Assembly (NCBI GenBank): GCA_033439685.1
Contig: JAUEDM010000002.1
Coordinates: 6,076,001 to 6,140,000, forward strand
Reading direction: 5' to 3'
DNA from: Apodospora peruviana
Taxonomy: Eukaryota > Ascomycota > Sordariomycetes > Sordariales > Lasiosphaeriaceae
DNA length: 64,000 nt
Below, one piece after another: positions 29,949 to 43,300 of this stretch. A program made the position numbers and the translations under genes. The notes beneath the pieces are model-generated. The model made no database searches. It saw only the letters and a program-made list of their open reading frames with translations, and was not told the DNA's origin. Numbering within the stretch: the first letter of the stretch is position 1; each line of letters starts with the position of its first letter.

Positions 29949-32900
29949 GAGCATACCATTATTGGCGAAAAATGAACTTGTTAGATCAGATTATATAGTG
30001 CATGGGTGGGTAAAGTAGGTAGTGAGTTTTCCTGTCACGGTCCTGGGCGCAACCGTAGGCACACCGGACTTGCAAAATAAGCAAGTCATCGGTTCAGCTT
30101 TACGGGTGTTATGAGTTGGTGGCATTCGGTAAGGTAGTGAGTGTGTCGAGTAACATTTTGGTTCCCGTTGAACAAGTTGCGTAATTCCCTGAAAGCATCA
30201 TGATTGCGAACGCCAGGTATTTAGATTGTGGGGAGTCTTAGCATAGGCATGATACAAAACAGTTAATTCTCTCTACAGTCTCTACTGTAAATCCGTTATA
30301 TCGATGGTATATTGGCTGCTTTTTTATGGTATGGTCAAAGCTTACGTGGGCTCAAGATGTCAACTGACCCACTCACTTGCCCCTGATGAAAACAAAGAAT
30401 ACACACGGAATAAGGAGCTTGACGGCCACGATAATTCGTGCCCGGGTCCAACCTCCAAACTGTGCACAGGAACTAACTACAATATTAATGCCATTCTCTT
30501 CAGCCTTGCCTCCACTTCCTTACTACCATGATTATTCATGGAAAGAGTCACGCTTCTGGGGCCTTGCAAATAAGGAAGGGCTGGGACGGACACTGTCATG
30601 ACGACCTGTATTTAATCGCAGCGACGCTGGACCGTTTCCTAGGTAAAGGACCGACAACCGTAGTTTATGACTTGACTGCTGCGTGGTGGCGAGGCTGGTA
30701 ATCGGTCAGTGGGAACTAAACCAAAATCTGAATAACGAATGCTTCCAAAATGAAAGACCTTCAGGCTAAGATGTCAATTCTGGTTACTGAGGTGGCGACA
30801 TAACGGTTGAGGTAGACGGGTAAGTCAGGAATGTCTCGCATGCATTGCATCATCGAACGTCTTTGGCGCACGGATTCGCTGTCTCATCGTGTCTCTATGT
30901 TTGGCGTCCACAGCCTCGTGATGCACCGGCATCTCCTGCTTCAGGGTTATCGTCGGTAGATGCACGCAAAGCGTCTGACAGATAGTAGGTAGCTAGCAAA
31001 CAGACCCCAGAACAAGTGTGTGATGGATCGCGTAATGGTCCGAGATACTATGAGATCATTATCCATCCCAAGGCGGCTCGGCGTGGTTAGCCAATGAGCC
31101 AGTCCAAGCGCAGTCCGAGAATCTTACATGGTACCGGATTTTATGTCTGTAAATGTAAACTATCGCGTCAACTTTACATCTGTGCGTTCCGAGAAGGAGG
31201 GTCGGAGGAGCCCGAACGTGGCGCCGGCCGGAGGAGGATCTAGTTGCCTGCCGAGCTTTCATGGACGATACAATATGTACATGTCTACAATTACGACTCG
31301 GATAACCTACGCTGATCTGTAGTTCCTGGATTGGTTCGCGCCGTTCTCAAATTCTTTGCTAGCAGACGTCTGACACAAAGTTTTGTAACTCTGATATCTT
31401 ACACCATCGGTCTCTCCATTCGTAAGTAAGTCCGCGGAAGTAAGGGCTCAGTAATTATAAACCTCCCAGGAGGCGAGTCTCTAGGCTAGACGCACCAGAA
31501 GAGGAAAGCACCACGGTTTACCAGACTTATTATTAATGGAGAGGGAAAAAAAATAAGAAGCAGTCAAGCCGAAGCACATTGCGTAGATGTGGGTGTTATT
31601 TGCAATTTTCCAAGTCAGGTCTCCTCTTATCCCACCGCCGACCTGCCTGTCCCTTTTGGATCCTTGCGTTGCTGTGTGTCGGGCGTCAAAAGATGCCCGC
31701 TCTTTCTAGTAATTCGGGCGGCTTTCCTATAACTTGTCCCGTTGCCGGTTCGGCTCTGCTCTCCAGAGGTGGCTCTTCCACATATTTTGGTGGATTTCTT
31801 TTAACTATGTACCATGTAAGGAGCCTCTTATCTCCTTTATCTACTTGTAGCTGTACTGGCTGGGTTATCTGGTCTCTTTAGCAGTGTGAATTTGGTGAAT
31901 CGACTCGAAACCTGTTCGATTCGAATGGGAGCCTGTTTCTAGGTTGTGTTAGCATTCATTGTCTTTGACGTGCTACGGCTTGAATGCTTGACCACGGAGG
32001 ATCTTTTCTTAGTTGTTGGTAGCCTGGTCTGCGGAACTCGACAATATGGCACTGAGCGGCCAAGTTGGAGCCGTATAGAGCTGAGTGTTTACGTTGATGA
32101 CCTTTCTAGCTTTGCAAAAAGGGCAAACCCGGTTGTCGGTGTCTGCTGCGACTCGTGAAGCGTCGCTCTGATGGGAGCTATGATGTAAAGTTGTGGGCTA
32201 GGGTGATTGGTTTGGGTTTGCTGAATCATTCCAATTATTACCCCTTTCGGGTTTCCGAGGTACATGTGTAAGGTGAGCGCCGAAGTATGAATAATCATGA
32301 TTCATAGGGTCATCGTGTCTTCTTGCCTTGGACTTAATTGCAAACATGGTCAGCCACAAAACCTGCTTGCTTACGTTTGCCAGTTTTGGATTGCCGCCGC
32401 GTGACAGGTGTTGTTAGTCTCTAATTGTCGGATTCGCTTAAAGGTTGAGTTCTCTTGGCTGTTCACAAATGAGAAATTTATAGGTAAGTAAGCGTGATAT
32501 CCGGGGAACAGATACCGAAGGAGGCTCGGCTGCATGTTGACAAGAAATGCCCAAACATAGACTCAATTTGGACATATCGGGACGTTGTGGGCAAAGATAT
32601 TTGTAATTCCAGCGTTCATGCATAAAGGCTTCGGTGTGACTGACTCCCACACCACACCACACCTCTTTTTGACATGTATTGTGATTGCAACATTGACACA
32701 GCACCTGCAGGCAGGGCGTTGTTGTGCTGCCCAGTGCCACCAACCAAACCAAACCGTCGGGTCCTCAAATGTTGCTATTTGTATCAGTTTATTTGCTTGC
32801 CAACCAACGGCAGAGAACTTAATTTCGTCGTGCATACAACAATTATCCCCGCACGATACGGAGAGACGAATTACATCTGACTGTCCGACCGTAGTTACGT

Positions 32901-35588
32901 TATCAACATCTAGTTCTCCGCTGCGCATTCTCAGAGAAACTTCAAGTTGCTTCACCTCCTACCCGAGGCACATAACTGATCGCATGCGGCGTATTATCAA
33001 GCGCGCGCAAGTCTAAACCAAATCAAATAATTCCCCGATGAATCTGCCACTAATCCCAAAACAGCAACCACCCTTTTAGTCAGTTTGTTCGCAGTTCCGA
33101 CGTCAGATGGAGTTAATAAACATTCTTTATGTACACGGATGATGCTTCCGAAGAGGGTGAGTGGGTGGGTGATCTAACGTATCAATCTCGGGGACCCGAT
33201 CGATCCGTTAGTCGCCGCTTACTGATCCTTCAGTCAGTTCTCACTCGCCTTGCTGCTGTCTAACCACGACAGGCAGTATACGAGACAGAATACGACAGAT
33301 TATTAAATATTGGAAAGGGCTAATTAGGTAGGCTCCTATGTAGTTCAAAATAAAAAATCAAGAGGAGTGGTGCGTACGGGGAAGACAAGGGTGCCTGCAC
33401 GTATGTCAGCGTTACCTTATCCAATCTCAAAAATCTGCCAACGGACCGCCGCCCACCGAAACCCCTTGCTAACCATGCCCTGCTCTGATTACTTGGTGTG
33501 GAGGTACATAAGTTACTCCGTATTTCCATGCTTGGCTAGCAAAGTCATTCATTACCTGTATGCTTATTTCATCATTACGGCCGTAGCGTAGCGCCCCTTA
33601 CTAACCAGTCTTGAGCCGCCTTGTAAGGGCGGACGGGTGAGTGAGCAGGCAGGCAGGCAACTTGAAGCGAATGTGACTGTGGGCATGATTACATGCCGCA
33701 CCTGAAGTCGATGGATCCCAGAGTGTTTACATATGTACATACATTTGTACTACAAAACACCCAGCAGCGTCATCGTCAGCAGCCACTGGTTTGGGTGAGT
33801 TACTTTATTGCATGAGTGTATGTGCCTGTGTGTGTCTACCTAATTACGCCGACCCCGGGAGTCAGATGCGTACCTACGCAAGGACCTCACCCTCCCCGGA
33901 TTTCACCATCAAGGGGGGGTGTTAAACTACCCACCCCTACACGTAACAGGGGGCGACGGGACCGAGGGATGGAAAGGGAAATTGTACAAAAACGAGTCGA
34001 CGTGGAAAGTTCCGTAGGGCTGGCTGACCGACTGACTGACTGACACGACACGCTCGGGGTGGGTGTGCCACATGGCCGAGTTTCGGACCGAGAGGGCCGG
34101 GCAGCAGCAGCAGCGTGAGTAAGGTGAGAAATCAAGCCTCCAAGTACCATGCGTATCTGCAAGGGGCGGATATTTTTCCAGACTAGGTAATTGGTAGCGA
34201 TCTATCCGTTGTCAGAGTGAACGTATATGTGTGTAGAAAGACAAGACGTGATCAAAATCGCGCGTTTCATAACGCGAGCGTCACGCTCTGGTAGGTAAGC
34301 AGGTAACTTTCAAAGTCGATAGATAAAAAGTTCGCCAGAGGCAGAGATGAGAAATTTCTGCAACGGCAGTCTTCTCATTCTGTCTGGAAGTGCGGGTCAC
34401 GGACTAACTGGATGACGTGAGATGTTGTGTGTTAATGTAGCTGTTGACCTTCCATGTCGTAAACTGACATATCAAAGAAAGGCTGCTCGCACGCACCACC
34501 CGCCAGAAAGCTACAGTACCGGTAAGTGTATCAGTCTGACATCCGCGCTGCAGTGGGATCCGTTGTGGGGGAGGAGTGGTTTGGAATGACGACTTCTGAC
34601 TCTCAGGCTCAGCCTTATCGACTTTGAACCGGGCGGGGATAACCATTTCAAACCCGCACAAAACGGTTATGGCAACGGGGATTTACTGCCTCTGGTGATA
34701 TTTTAGTTGCAGGCAGGTGATCATCCGGGGGGATTCTATACCCTGTCTTTGTTTCGATCCGGGCTTGAAGTGTCAGATGGTTGCGGGATGAGAAACTCTG
34801 GTCTGCAGATCTGCTTGATATCTCCCAAGGCAACGTGATATTTCGCTTTGATATCAGGGCTATAGAACACTTCTCGCCAAAGGGATCGATAAAAACCAGC
34901 CACTTAGCATCCCGTATGTTGAACAAGGCCTTGACCAATCCAATCCCGTAACCTAGTTTTGGATGATGCCGAAAATTAAGTATTTAAATAAAAGAAGTTA
35001 CAAATCATCACCAATCTCCTTGATAATGAATTCTTCAACACACGGTATCAAACAAACAAGATGTGATATACTCATAACATGTCCTTGGCATCAAAAACAT
35101 ACAAAGGAAAACACATACAAACTACCGTCAATAAAATGCCTGGATCAAGAACAGGGGATATCAAGATACCTCTTCAATGAATAAACCAGATGTAATTGGG
35201 TAGAATAGCTGGGCAACCACCAATGCAGGTAGAAAGAAGATTACGGTAAAGAAGTAAAAACATAAAATAAAATAAAATAAAATAAAATAAAAACGAAAAC
35301 ACGAGGATTGAGACAAAAGAAAGGTCATAATCAGCATTAACCCGTGGCCCCTACCATTATCAGTTGAAGTGGCTTTCTGGTCCACTTAGAACCTGTCTCC
35401 TGTTTTGTATGGTCGTTATTGTCTTCCACAAGACCAAGGATATTCCGGCCACATCTTTGTGTAGTGGTGCTTCCAAGGTTGTAGTGGTCGGCGTATGCAA
35501 TCCTTTCCATCGATTTGCGGTTGCTTTCGCAACCTCCCGTACGCTTGATCCAATATTTTCACTCCCGTGCGCGGGACCTATCCAAGCG
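29949..35588. other. Gene-free region
   Basis: 5.6 kb with only short, motif-free frames on either strand. It includes an AAAAT microsatellite (35263-35292). A hairpin-rich stretch at 30030-30110 resembles a tRNA pseudogene but does not fold. It lies downstream of the 35.6-37.4 kb gene and far upstream of the Gln-rich gene. Confidence 0.35.
35263..35292. repeat. (AAAAT)n microsatellite
   Basis: About five to six tandem AAAAT units. Confidence 0.85.
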
Positions 35589-37385
35589 CTACCGTCTATC
35601 CTCCAGCGGGACCTTGTCGCCATAGAATCCCCCTTCTCCCTCGGCCGCGATACACGCGAGACATACTCCACCTCCATAGACACGGGTGTGCCGCTTCCAT
35701 CCATGGCCTGCCTCGTCCATGACTGAGATGATTTCGCCGTGAAGGTCCACCTCTTCGAACGAATCAACAATGCCGGGACCCCCAGGCCCACCTACAAACT
35801 CGTACTCGTATGGGATTTCGCCGCTTAGGGGAGGCGGAGGAAGCAGCGGTGCTCTCGGCGGATAGCTAGAAGGGGAGAATGTGGCTGTGGTAGCGCTAGA
35901 CGTCATTGTCTCCGCCGAGGAGGAGGCTGAAGTGGTGCTGGGAATGGGAATACCGACCGAAACGGTCTTGCTGTACGACCTGCGACGTGGAATCCCGCTC
36001 ACGCTTTGGGGACTCGAAGTACGGAAATCCCCAGAGGTTGTTGAGCTGCTCATGTAGTCCGGATTAGGCCGATGGATGAAGCCTTCGTCCAATCCTGGTG
36101 GAATCGAAACCGCGTAACTCGGACGCCGATCTTGAAAGGGGAATACTGCGTCGCTGAGCGTGGGCGGAGTTAGTGGTGGTGGAGGAGGAGGACGGGAGAA
36201 ATTCAGTTGCGTTGGATAATCCACATCGAAGAAGCTGACATTTCGTGTCGAGCCAGCCCAGGCTAAACCGCCGTCGATCTGCGAAGGATCATAGACCCCG
36301 TCAGAGGCGGAGTCCTGTGCACCGTACGCCCAACTGCCTTGACTTGCCATGATGTCCTTGCCCTTTTCCTTGCCCTCGGCAATGCGTTCTTGACTGTCCG
36401 CCCCATTCGAAATGCCGCTATGACGCCTCGGGGAAGAAGCCTGGGAAGGGGACCGAGGCGACCGACTGTTCCTCCTCCTTTCTGTACCTGAACCCGAGCC
36501 TGAGCCAGTGATTGAGGGGTTGGGTTGGCGTCTTATGTCTGCGGCGCTGCTTGTGTTGGTGCTGACACCACGTGACGTTGCTGGTGCTGACCCTGAGTGA
36601 TCCTTCCTCCCTTCGCTGACATCGCCATCCATCGCCGGTGGCTGCCAAGAGCGCCCAACCAAGCCCGGTCGTGTAACTGGAGGTGAGAGCCCTGCTTTCA
36701 GAACAGGGTATCGCCGTGCGCTGCCAAAGTCAAAGATTGCTCCTTGGTGGCCCCGCGCTAGATGAGGGTAGTCCTGGAGAGCGAATGCGGGTTCAGTGAC
36801 CCTCGAACCCACGGCAGGACCTCGCTTGCTGTCAAGCGATACTGAATCCTTCGGGCCCCGGATGTGTTTGGTTCCCGGCTTATGGCTGGAGGTCCAGGGG
36901 CAGGCGAGTTGGAGACACCTCAGCCGTGGGGCGGCGAGACGGACCGTGATGTAGATCGCAACCGCTCCCAGGGCTAAGTATATATGAGGAGTGAAGACGT
37001 CAAAATAACGGTGGCTTGAAGAAGATGCCTCCAAGGTGACGTTACTGTCGGGAGGAGGCTTGACGGTTGCAGGCATGCCTGCTGCTGGCCTTCTCGCAGC
37101 TGGGAAGGGGGGACGGGACTGGAGATTACCGATGCCTGGGGGGTAAGTGACAGACAGTGGTGGTGTTGCCCGCCGTAAGCGTCGGTCGTGGTGGGTGGCC
37201 GGCGCTATAAGCTGGGGGTACCAGGGACCTGAAGGAGCGTCTGGTGTCCGGGGGTAAGCTGCTGTAGCGTGTGACTTGCACTGAGAAATTTGGTCGTTCG
37301 CCCAGGGTGGGCCCCGTCGGGGTTCTGCTGTCCACTCCTTACGGCGAGAAGAAATGACCGGATTAAGTACCGAGGGCAACGACAC
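35589..37385 (-). CDS. Conserved fungal protein with one membrane segment, function unknown
   Basis: An open frame of 598 residues. The first 110 residues are basic and Pro-rich and may not all be coding. A single hydrophobic segment follows (HIYLALGAVAIYITVRLAA, about residues 135-153), then a long Ser/Pro/Arg-rich low-complexity stretch. The C-terminal block looks ordered: PYEYEFVGGPGGPGIVDS, FEEVDLHGEIISVMDEAG, KRHTRVYGGGVCLACIA and GGFYGDKVPLEDRR. The constrained C-terminus with a CxxC (CLAC) and the anchor suggest a membrane-attached regulatory or adaptor protein; that is inference. An internal Met (about residue 104, MPATVKPPPD) just before the anchor is an alternative start. I cannot name the family. 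Confidence 0.72.
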   Translation of the reverse strand: MSLPSVLNPVISSRRKEWTAEPRRGPPWANDQISQCKSHATAAYPRTPDAPSGPWYPQLIAPATHHDRRLRRATPPLSVTYPPGIGNLQSRPPFPAARRPAAGMPATVKPPPDSNVTLEASSSSHRYFDVFTPHIYLALGAVAIYITVRLAAPRLRCLQLACPWTSSHKPGTKHIRGPKDSVSLDSKRGPAVGSRVTEPAFALQDYPHLARGHQGAIFDFGSARRYPVLKAGLSPPVTRPGLVGRSWQPPAMDGDVSEGRKDHSGSAPATSRGVSTNTSSAADIRRQPNPSITGSGSGSGTERRRNSRSPRSPSQASSPRRHSGISNGADSQERIAEGKEKGKDIMASQGSWAYGAQDSASDGVYDPSQIDGGLAWAGSTRNVSFFDVDYPTQLNFSRPPPPPPLTPPTLSDAVFPFQDRRPSYAVSIPPGLDEGFIHRPNPDYMSSSTTSGDFRTSSPQSVSGIPRRRSYSKTVSVGIPIPSTTSASSSAETMTSSATTATFSPSSYPPRAPLLPPPPLSGEIPYEYEFVGGPGGPGIVDSFEEVDLHGEIISVMDEAGHGWKRHTRVYGGGVCLACIAAEGEGGFYGDKVPLEDRR

Positions 37386-40300
37386 CTAAAATATAACCAG
37401 GAGATGAGGGACTGATCAAGAAGGGAGGCCACGGCAGATCGTCTCATTTGGGTTCGGGGACCAGAACTTCTCCCATGGATGTTCAAAAAATAGAAGCCCG
37501 CATTGTCCAATAAAACGCGGGCGGCGCAGGATTGGAAGTGGAAGGTAACTCACAATGAGTACGGCACGAGATATCAAGCTGTGATGCGCGCATCTGTGTA
37601 CGCCTGGGAAGTGCCAGTGTAGACAAGGAATCCGGGAATGGGGGCAACGCCTGACACGGCAACGACGGGCTTATTTATTCCTGAGCTCGCACAGCTCAGA
37701 TGGCGACCACCTTGCTGAACGGCACTCGACAGGACGAGAGAAAGGGGATAACCAGAATCCCACAGGCACTAGAGGATGGAATCTGTGTGTTGGGATGGGC
37801 GGTCATGTCGTCTTATACGTTTGCGGACCGACTTTGGCCGGTCCAGCAGGATATGCGTGTACGACATGGAGCACCAATGCATCACTGGATGGTACCCGGG
37901 GACGGGAGACAAGTTCGGAAGCGCGTGGACAAAGAGAGATCAGATCGAGGAGCCAACACCAGGGACGATGAATGCGGCCAGTCTAACGAGTAATTAGACC
38001 TAAATGGATGTGCCCCAGCTCGGTGTCAGCCCTTCAACGCCATTGCAAGGCCAATGATGGCAGGCCAAGAACGGGGCATTTGGCGCGCACACAAATTGGG
38101 GCCTGGTCTGCGGGTTTGGCTTGTTAATACGAAGAGAAGCAGCTAATTCGCCGATGAGTGGGGAAATGGACTGGGGAGGAGAGCATAACAGAACTGTGTG
38201 TGGTCTTTGTTGCTGAATGCTACCTACTCAGTCAGCTGTAGGGCACTGATTAGCGTGCAGACGCAAGAAAGCAGCCGAGCTTTTGTCCCCTGCTGAGAAC
38301 GCCACTGAGGGCCATAGGGACCCTTGTGAGAAGAGCGGCAAAAGGGCAACGCGACCAACGCCGCCTTGGTGAGGTCGCTGATTCGGAGACAAAGCTACGG
38401 CATCGTGGCATCGCGGCATCGCGGGCAAGATGTTGTGCTGTTGTGATTGTACAGGCCAAATTAAGACTCGGTCGCGGTGTAAGCTGCTCAACAACGATGG
38501 AGCCGATGGGAACACCATGCGGCCGTTCAAGGTGTGCCGCCATGGTACACACTGTAATCTGGCCGCCGGGCACACGCATGGGGGGGAGGTGAAGCGATGG
38601 TCTCGGTCGAAAGGTGGGTGTTCAGCCCATCACTGTGCAAGTCGGCTAATTTTTCGCCGGACGGCAAAGTCAGACCCAAAGTCCCCGGTCGATGCGCCAG
38701 ACGTACCCATTGCAAGGAATACCGAGAAGAGATTATACAGAGCGCTTGTTGAGGGAACGAGGGGGTGGGGTGGCTCTGCGATGTTCTCCAGCTGTAGACA
38801 CCTTTGTTGGTACTGTAATCCGTAGCAAGGCTCGTAGTCCCAGAGGTAGCCGGGCTTGATGAGGTACAAGGTACCTCTGTACGTGTAGGAGAGAGCTGAA
38901 ACCGTGGCACTAAGCGCGAGGTTTTGACGAGATCTCCAGAATCGGCGATCCGAACGACATGTTGCGGAGTTCGGGTCGTCCATTGGAGCGCGCATTTGTG
39001 TTTTTCTTCTCAGTAGAACGGGCACTGCGGGCCATCAGATTGTAGCAGATGCATCTTGCAGGAAAAGCAAAAGGGCGGGGCTTGCCATGGTCCCTGTCCG
39101 ATAACCTGGCCCAAGGGTCAACATTTGGCTTCAGCTGTGTGTCGAGCCCTACCGGCAGCCACACGGGTTCCCCCCTGTCAACGATGTCAGCGATGGCTGG
39201 CGAATGACAGAAGTCCCCGTCAGGCGCGCCGAGGGTTTGGCCGGTCCACCCAAGTGCTCAGCCAGCCCTGTGGTTGCTCTATTCAGCATTATATTGTGTG
39301 AGGATGAAATCGAGTCGAGCTGTCGCTGTCTCGAGGGGCATGATAACCTCAAAAGGGGCTCGCGTTGAAGCAGTTGGTATGGGAGACATGGTTCGGGGTA
39401 CAATACCAGGTCAAGTCGGCAGTGTGAGACAAAGACCGTTTAATTTCGATTGCTGGCGCTTGTTAGCCGAGACTACACGTACAGCGTTCGAACTTGGACC
39501 TGACAATGCGAGCTGCGAGCTGCACTGCAGAGACGATGCAGAATTGCAGTCTTTGCAGATGCGTGGGCTGCCGGCTGCAGCTCGGGCTTGAAACGGTTGA
39601 ACCACTGTGTTGTCATGCCTGTCGCTGGGCAGGCACTGGCAGGGCAGCAGCATGATGTTTGCGGTACCTGAGAAACCCATCAGTGGTTCTTTCCGAGCTG
39701 CGTGGGCTGGGAAAAGGGCCTGGGCTGGCACACAACGACATGTGCTTAACATGTGGGAAAGCCAGCGAATTCAGCCCAGAGAGCCCAGAAGGGTGCCCAG
39801 GGGTGGCGGCCAAGAGTGTGAGTGTGACCCTCACGAACTTGACTGACGTCGAGCTGAAGGAGATGATGCACGGGTAATTGATTCCATGGCCCAACCAACA
39901 CCCACGATTAAATTAGATGGATGCAGCAGCATGCTCTCTTTCTCCCGGGTTGAATGATGAATATCTCGATGCTGTGCTGCTCGACCTCTTGCCATCTCAA
40001 TCAGCTGGCGATATGGCGTGCTTCCGCGTCTCCCCGCGTCTCCCACAATATCATCGTGATTGATGGCTGCCCGTTGGAGAGGAAGGTGGGAAGAATCATT
40101 AGGTAGGTCTGGAGAATGCGCGAATGCGGCGTTGAAATGGGGAATGGAACCCTGAAGCCTTTGCTGAGAGGGGGGATCGCGGCAGATCCATTGCAATTTG
40201 CGCCAGCCTGGGTCGGACGATTGGTCATGGGAATGAGAATGGACATGGTCTTGGTCATGGACAGGCAGTCGCGCAGCCTCGTGAACGATAGGGATCCGTA

Positions 40301-43300
40301 GATGCTTTCCCATGGAAGCTGAAAAGGGCCTACTTGGCGAGAGAGGAGAACCATTGAAGAGGAGAACGTGAACCCCGGAGCCAACAATCGCGGGGAGGGG
40401 CGGGGCGACAGCGGAGATCGCGAGCGCGGCGGAGTGGAGGGGCAATCACGATTCACAACTGTTGGAGCGCGTTCCCAGCGATTGAACAAGGCAACCGGGA
40501 AGTGCCAGTGGATGATGTTGGATCTGCCGGGCAGAACCTGCCAGCGGAGCGTTCGCTTTGGAGGGCCCAGGGAAGCGACTGCCAGATTTCAGCTCGTCAG
40601 GTACCCGTCCGATCATCTGATTCGTCCAAGGGCCCGTTGTTGGGAGTCGTGCCTGCTCTGCCGAGAGGGCTCCAAGAGGCTAACCTGGGACGCATGAAAC
40701 TCTAAATTTCTGTCCACCACCAAAACCTGGATCCGGTGCATCACAGCCAAATTACAAGACATCCACTACCTTACCAACGGAAGGCACAGCGAAGTGCACT
40801 GTTCCAGGTGGGTTCGTACATTATACCGGTTACTGCGGGTATCGATGGCAAAGGAACCTGGAAGGTTGGAACCCCGTGACACCGAATGCCACCTCGAGAT
40901 GGCAACCACGGACCACGGACCTTGGACCACCCGGTCGGGTTATGTGAAGGGAAGGTGCAACTTTCACCAGGCGAAGTCGCCTTTGAGTCTTCGACAGTCG
41001 CTGGGCAGAACCTGAACCTCAGGCTCTCCATATCTCGCAAGCATCACCAAATTAGACGTCCACTGACCCCGGGCAGTCACCACCTCACTCTGCGGCTCAA
41101 CACTACCGGGTACCAGTCACAACACGCGGAACCTGGAATACGTTCATGACCCAAAGCAGTCTCTTCTCCCGCCTCACACGTATATTCCATACCCAGGTAC
41201 CTTACGACCTGCCACGCCTTTTCCACGCCTTTTCCACGCCTGCCTGGTTTGGCATGGGCCCGGCGATGGATGGCCGATCTCCACCGAGCCCAGTCTCCTT
41301 CAAGGGCAATTTTCTTAGCTCGGAGGGATCACGTCTCCTTCTGCTACAGGTACTACTGTATTCGCGGTCCCGAGGTGTAGGTAATCACGGCCCCGACGCA
41401 CTCGAACACTTTGGGCTTTGTTGAGTGCTGACAGCTTCACCCAATGCAGTATTAGGTGGTAAGCTGGTTCACCGCGTGCCGTTGCGGCGCCGCAGCCGTA
41501 CCTTGCCCAGATGGACGCTATTCTGCTGCCGCTCACACTGGCTGCACAACAGCTTTATTTTTGTCCAGGTGATACCCCATTGATCTTCGCTTTGCAGCCA
41601 GTTCCCGAAAATCACGACGTCGAAGAGACCAAACAGATAGAAGGATCCATCGTCGAGCCCGGACTCGCTTCGGACCCCAAGGTCGGGTCCTCTGACATGA
41701 TGCGTATCTGAAATCTGGAAGTGGTATCTGCATCCTGGATGGCCGGCCCCAGACTGATCTTCCGCCCCTGTCCTCACCGCTGTCATCATCCATCTTGCAA
41801 AGTTAAATCCTTCAGGCCAGAGCGTCGCTGTCATTCTTTGTCGTCTTGTCTGTCGCGATGATACCGCATCACCTTGATGCCTCCGTATGTACATTCGTTT
41901 GCCACCGTTGTTGCCTTCATCGAGCAGACGGCCAGGACTCGGTACGCGACGCGCTGGACTTGGAAGGTCCTAGACCCCGCGCCCCCAGGGCACCGACAGG
42001 GACGAATTCATGCCATCACACCGCCCCAGCACGTCGCGAATCCTGCGGCACAATAGTTGCGACAGGCTGGGAGGGCCGTTATCTCGAAGCGCAATCTCCA
42101 TCCCCGACCTCCCAATCCCCCCCTGGATGACAGCCAGTTACTATAGGCCTAGTCGCCTCCACATTACGCCATCCTGCTTGCAGGCGCAGAACGCCCGGCA
42201 AGGCGTCGACCACAGCGAACAACGGTGGCCTCCGCTTTTGCAGATCCATCTCCCGCCAGCCAGCCCTCTTTGTGCCGCCACGCCCGGTCTGTATGTGTCG
42301 GTATGTGTTCTTCGCACATACACGGATATACGGTAGCGTACAAACTCTGTTTGGAACACCGCGTGCGCACATGGGTGTGAAGGGGCCAGTCATCTACAAG
42401 CCCTGGCCTCAAGAGCAACTGTTGTGCTCTCTAAAAAACAAACAACAATGGTACACACAAAATCTCTGCACCAACCAGGCGACAAGCGACTCTCCACGGT
42501 TGGACGACGTCCGTTCACCATTACCCGAGGGCTCGGTATTGTCCATGCACCCCCCTTTGATTGTCGGCCGAGAGGAGCTCCCCGCTTATTCCACTTGGCC
42601 CGCAATACGGATACTACGGTGTGTTACGAAGGTGCTCTGAGTTCTCAGGGTTCCTACCGACCAAAGGCTTACTCACACCTGGACTGACGCCTTAGCCGCT
42701 TTGGAGTCATCGACTTGCTTGAACCTGGCGCTTATTGTTTGGTGTCCCGTTTCCCTCGCTTGCTTGGATCGGGTATTTTCGAAGTGAACTGCTGACCGAG
42801 CGTTGCAATGATGTCCTTCCAAGTTGGTTCCGACGGTCCGAAGCCCCTCTGCGTGCTTGGTTCAGCCCTACGAACTGACCCCTGCTCCGATGCCCGCTAT
42901 CCCTTGCACCCCTGTCATCCACTGAGACACCCTGGCTTCTGGTCTACAGTGTCCCCAAAACCCATGCACCAGTTCCTTTTTTCGGTCCTGACCACAAAGT
43001 TCCAAGACAACTCTGGGTGTCACCAACACTGGGTTGGCATAACGTATCCCCATCACCTTCACAAATAACGAGCTAACCTCCAACCCCGAGCCCTGTTGGT
43101 CACCGACCGTCTGGTGATCCAAGCCACGAAATGGATCATCTGAGATTATACGGTCGGTTGGGTATGGCATTGGCTTGATTTCACCCCGCCCACATCCACT
43201 CGTGCGGTGGGCTTTGTACCAGACACGGAAACCCATTCTTGTCATGGTTCCTCAGTTTGCTGACCGCTACTTTGCGCAGTTCTTCAACACGCATCTAGCA

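Noticed and set aside
30030..30115. tRNA-like hairpin stretch (GGTTCAGCTTTACGG, ACTTGC...GCAAGT)
   Set aside because: No acceptor pairing and no T at position 33. It also begins TGTCACGGTC like the solo LTR, but no partner end was found.
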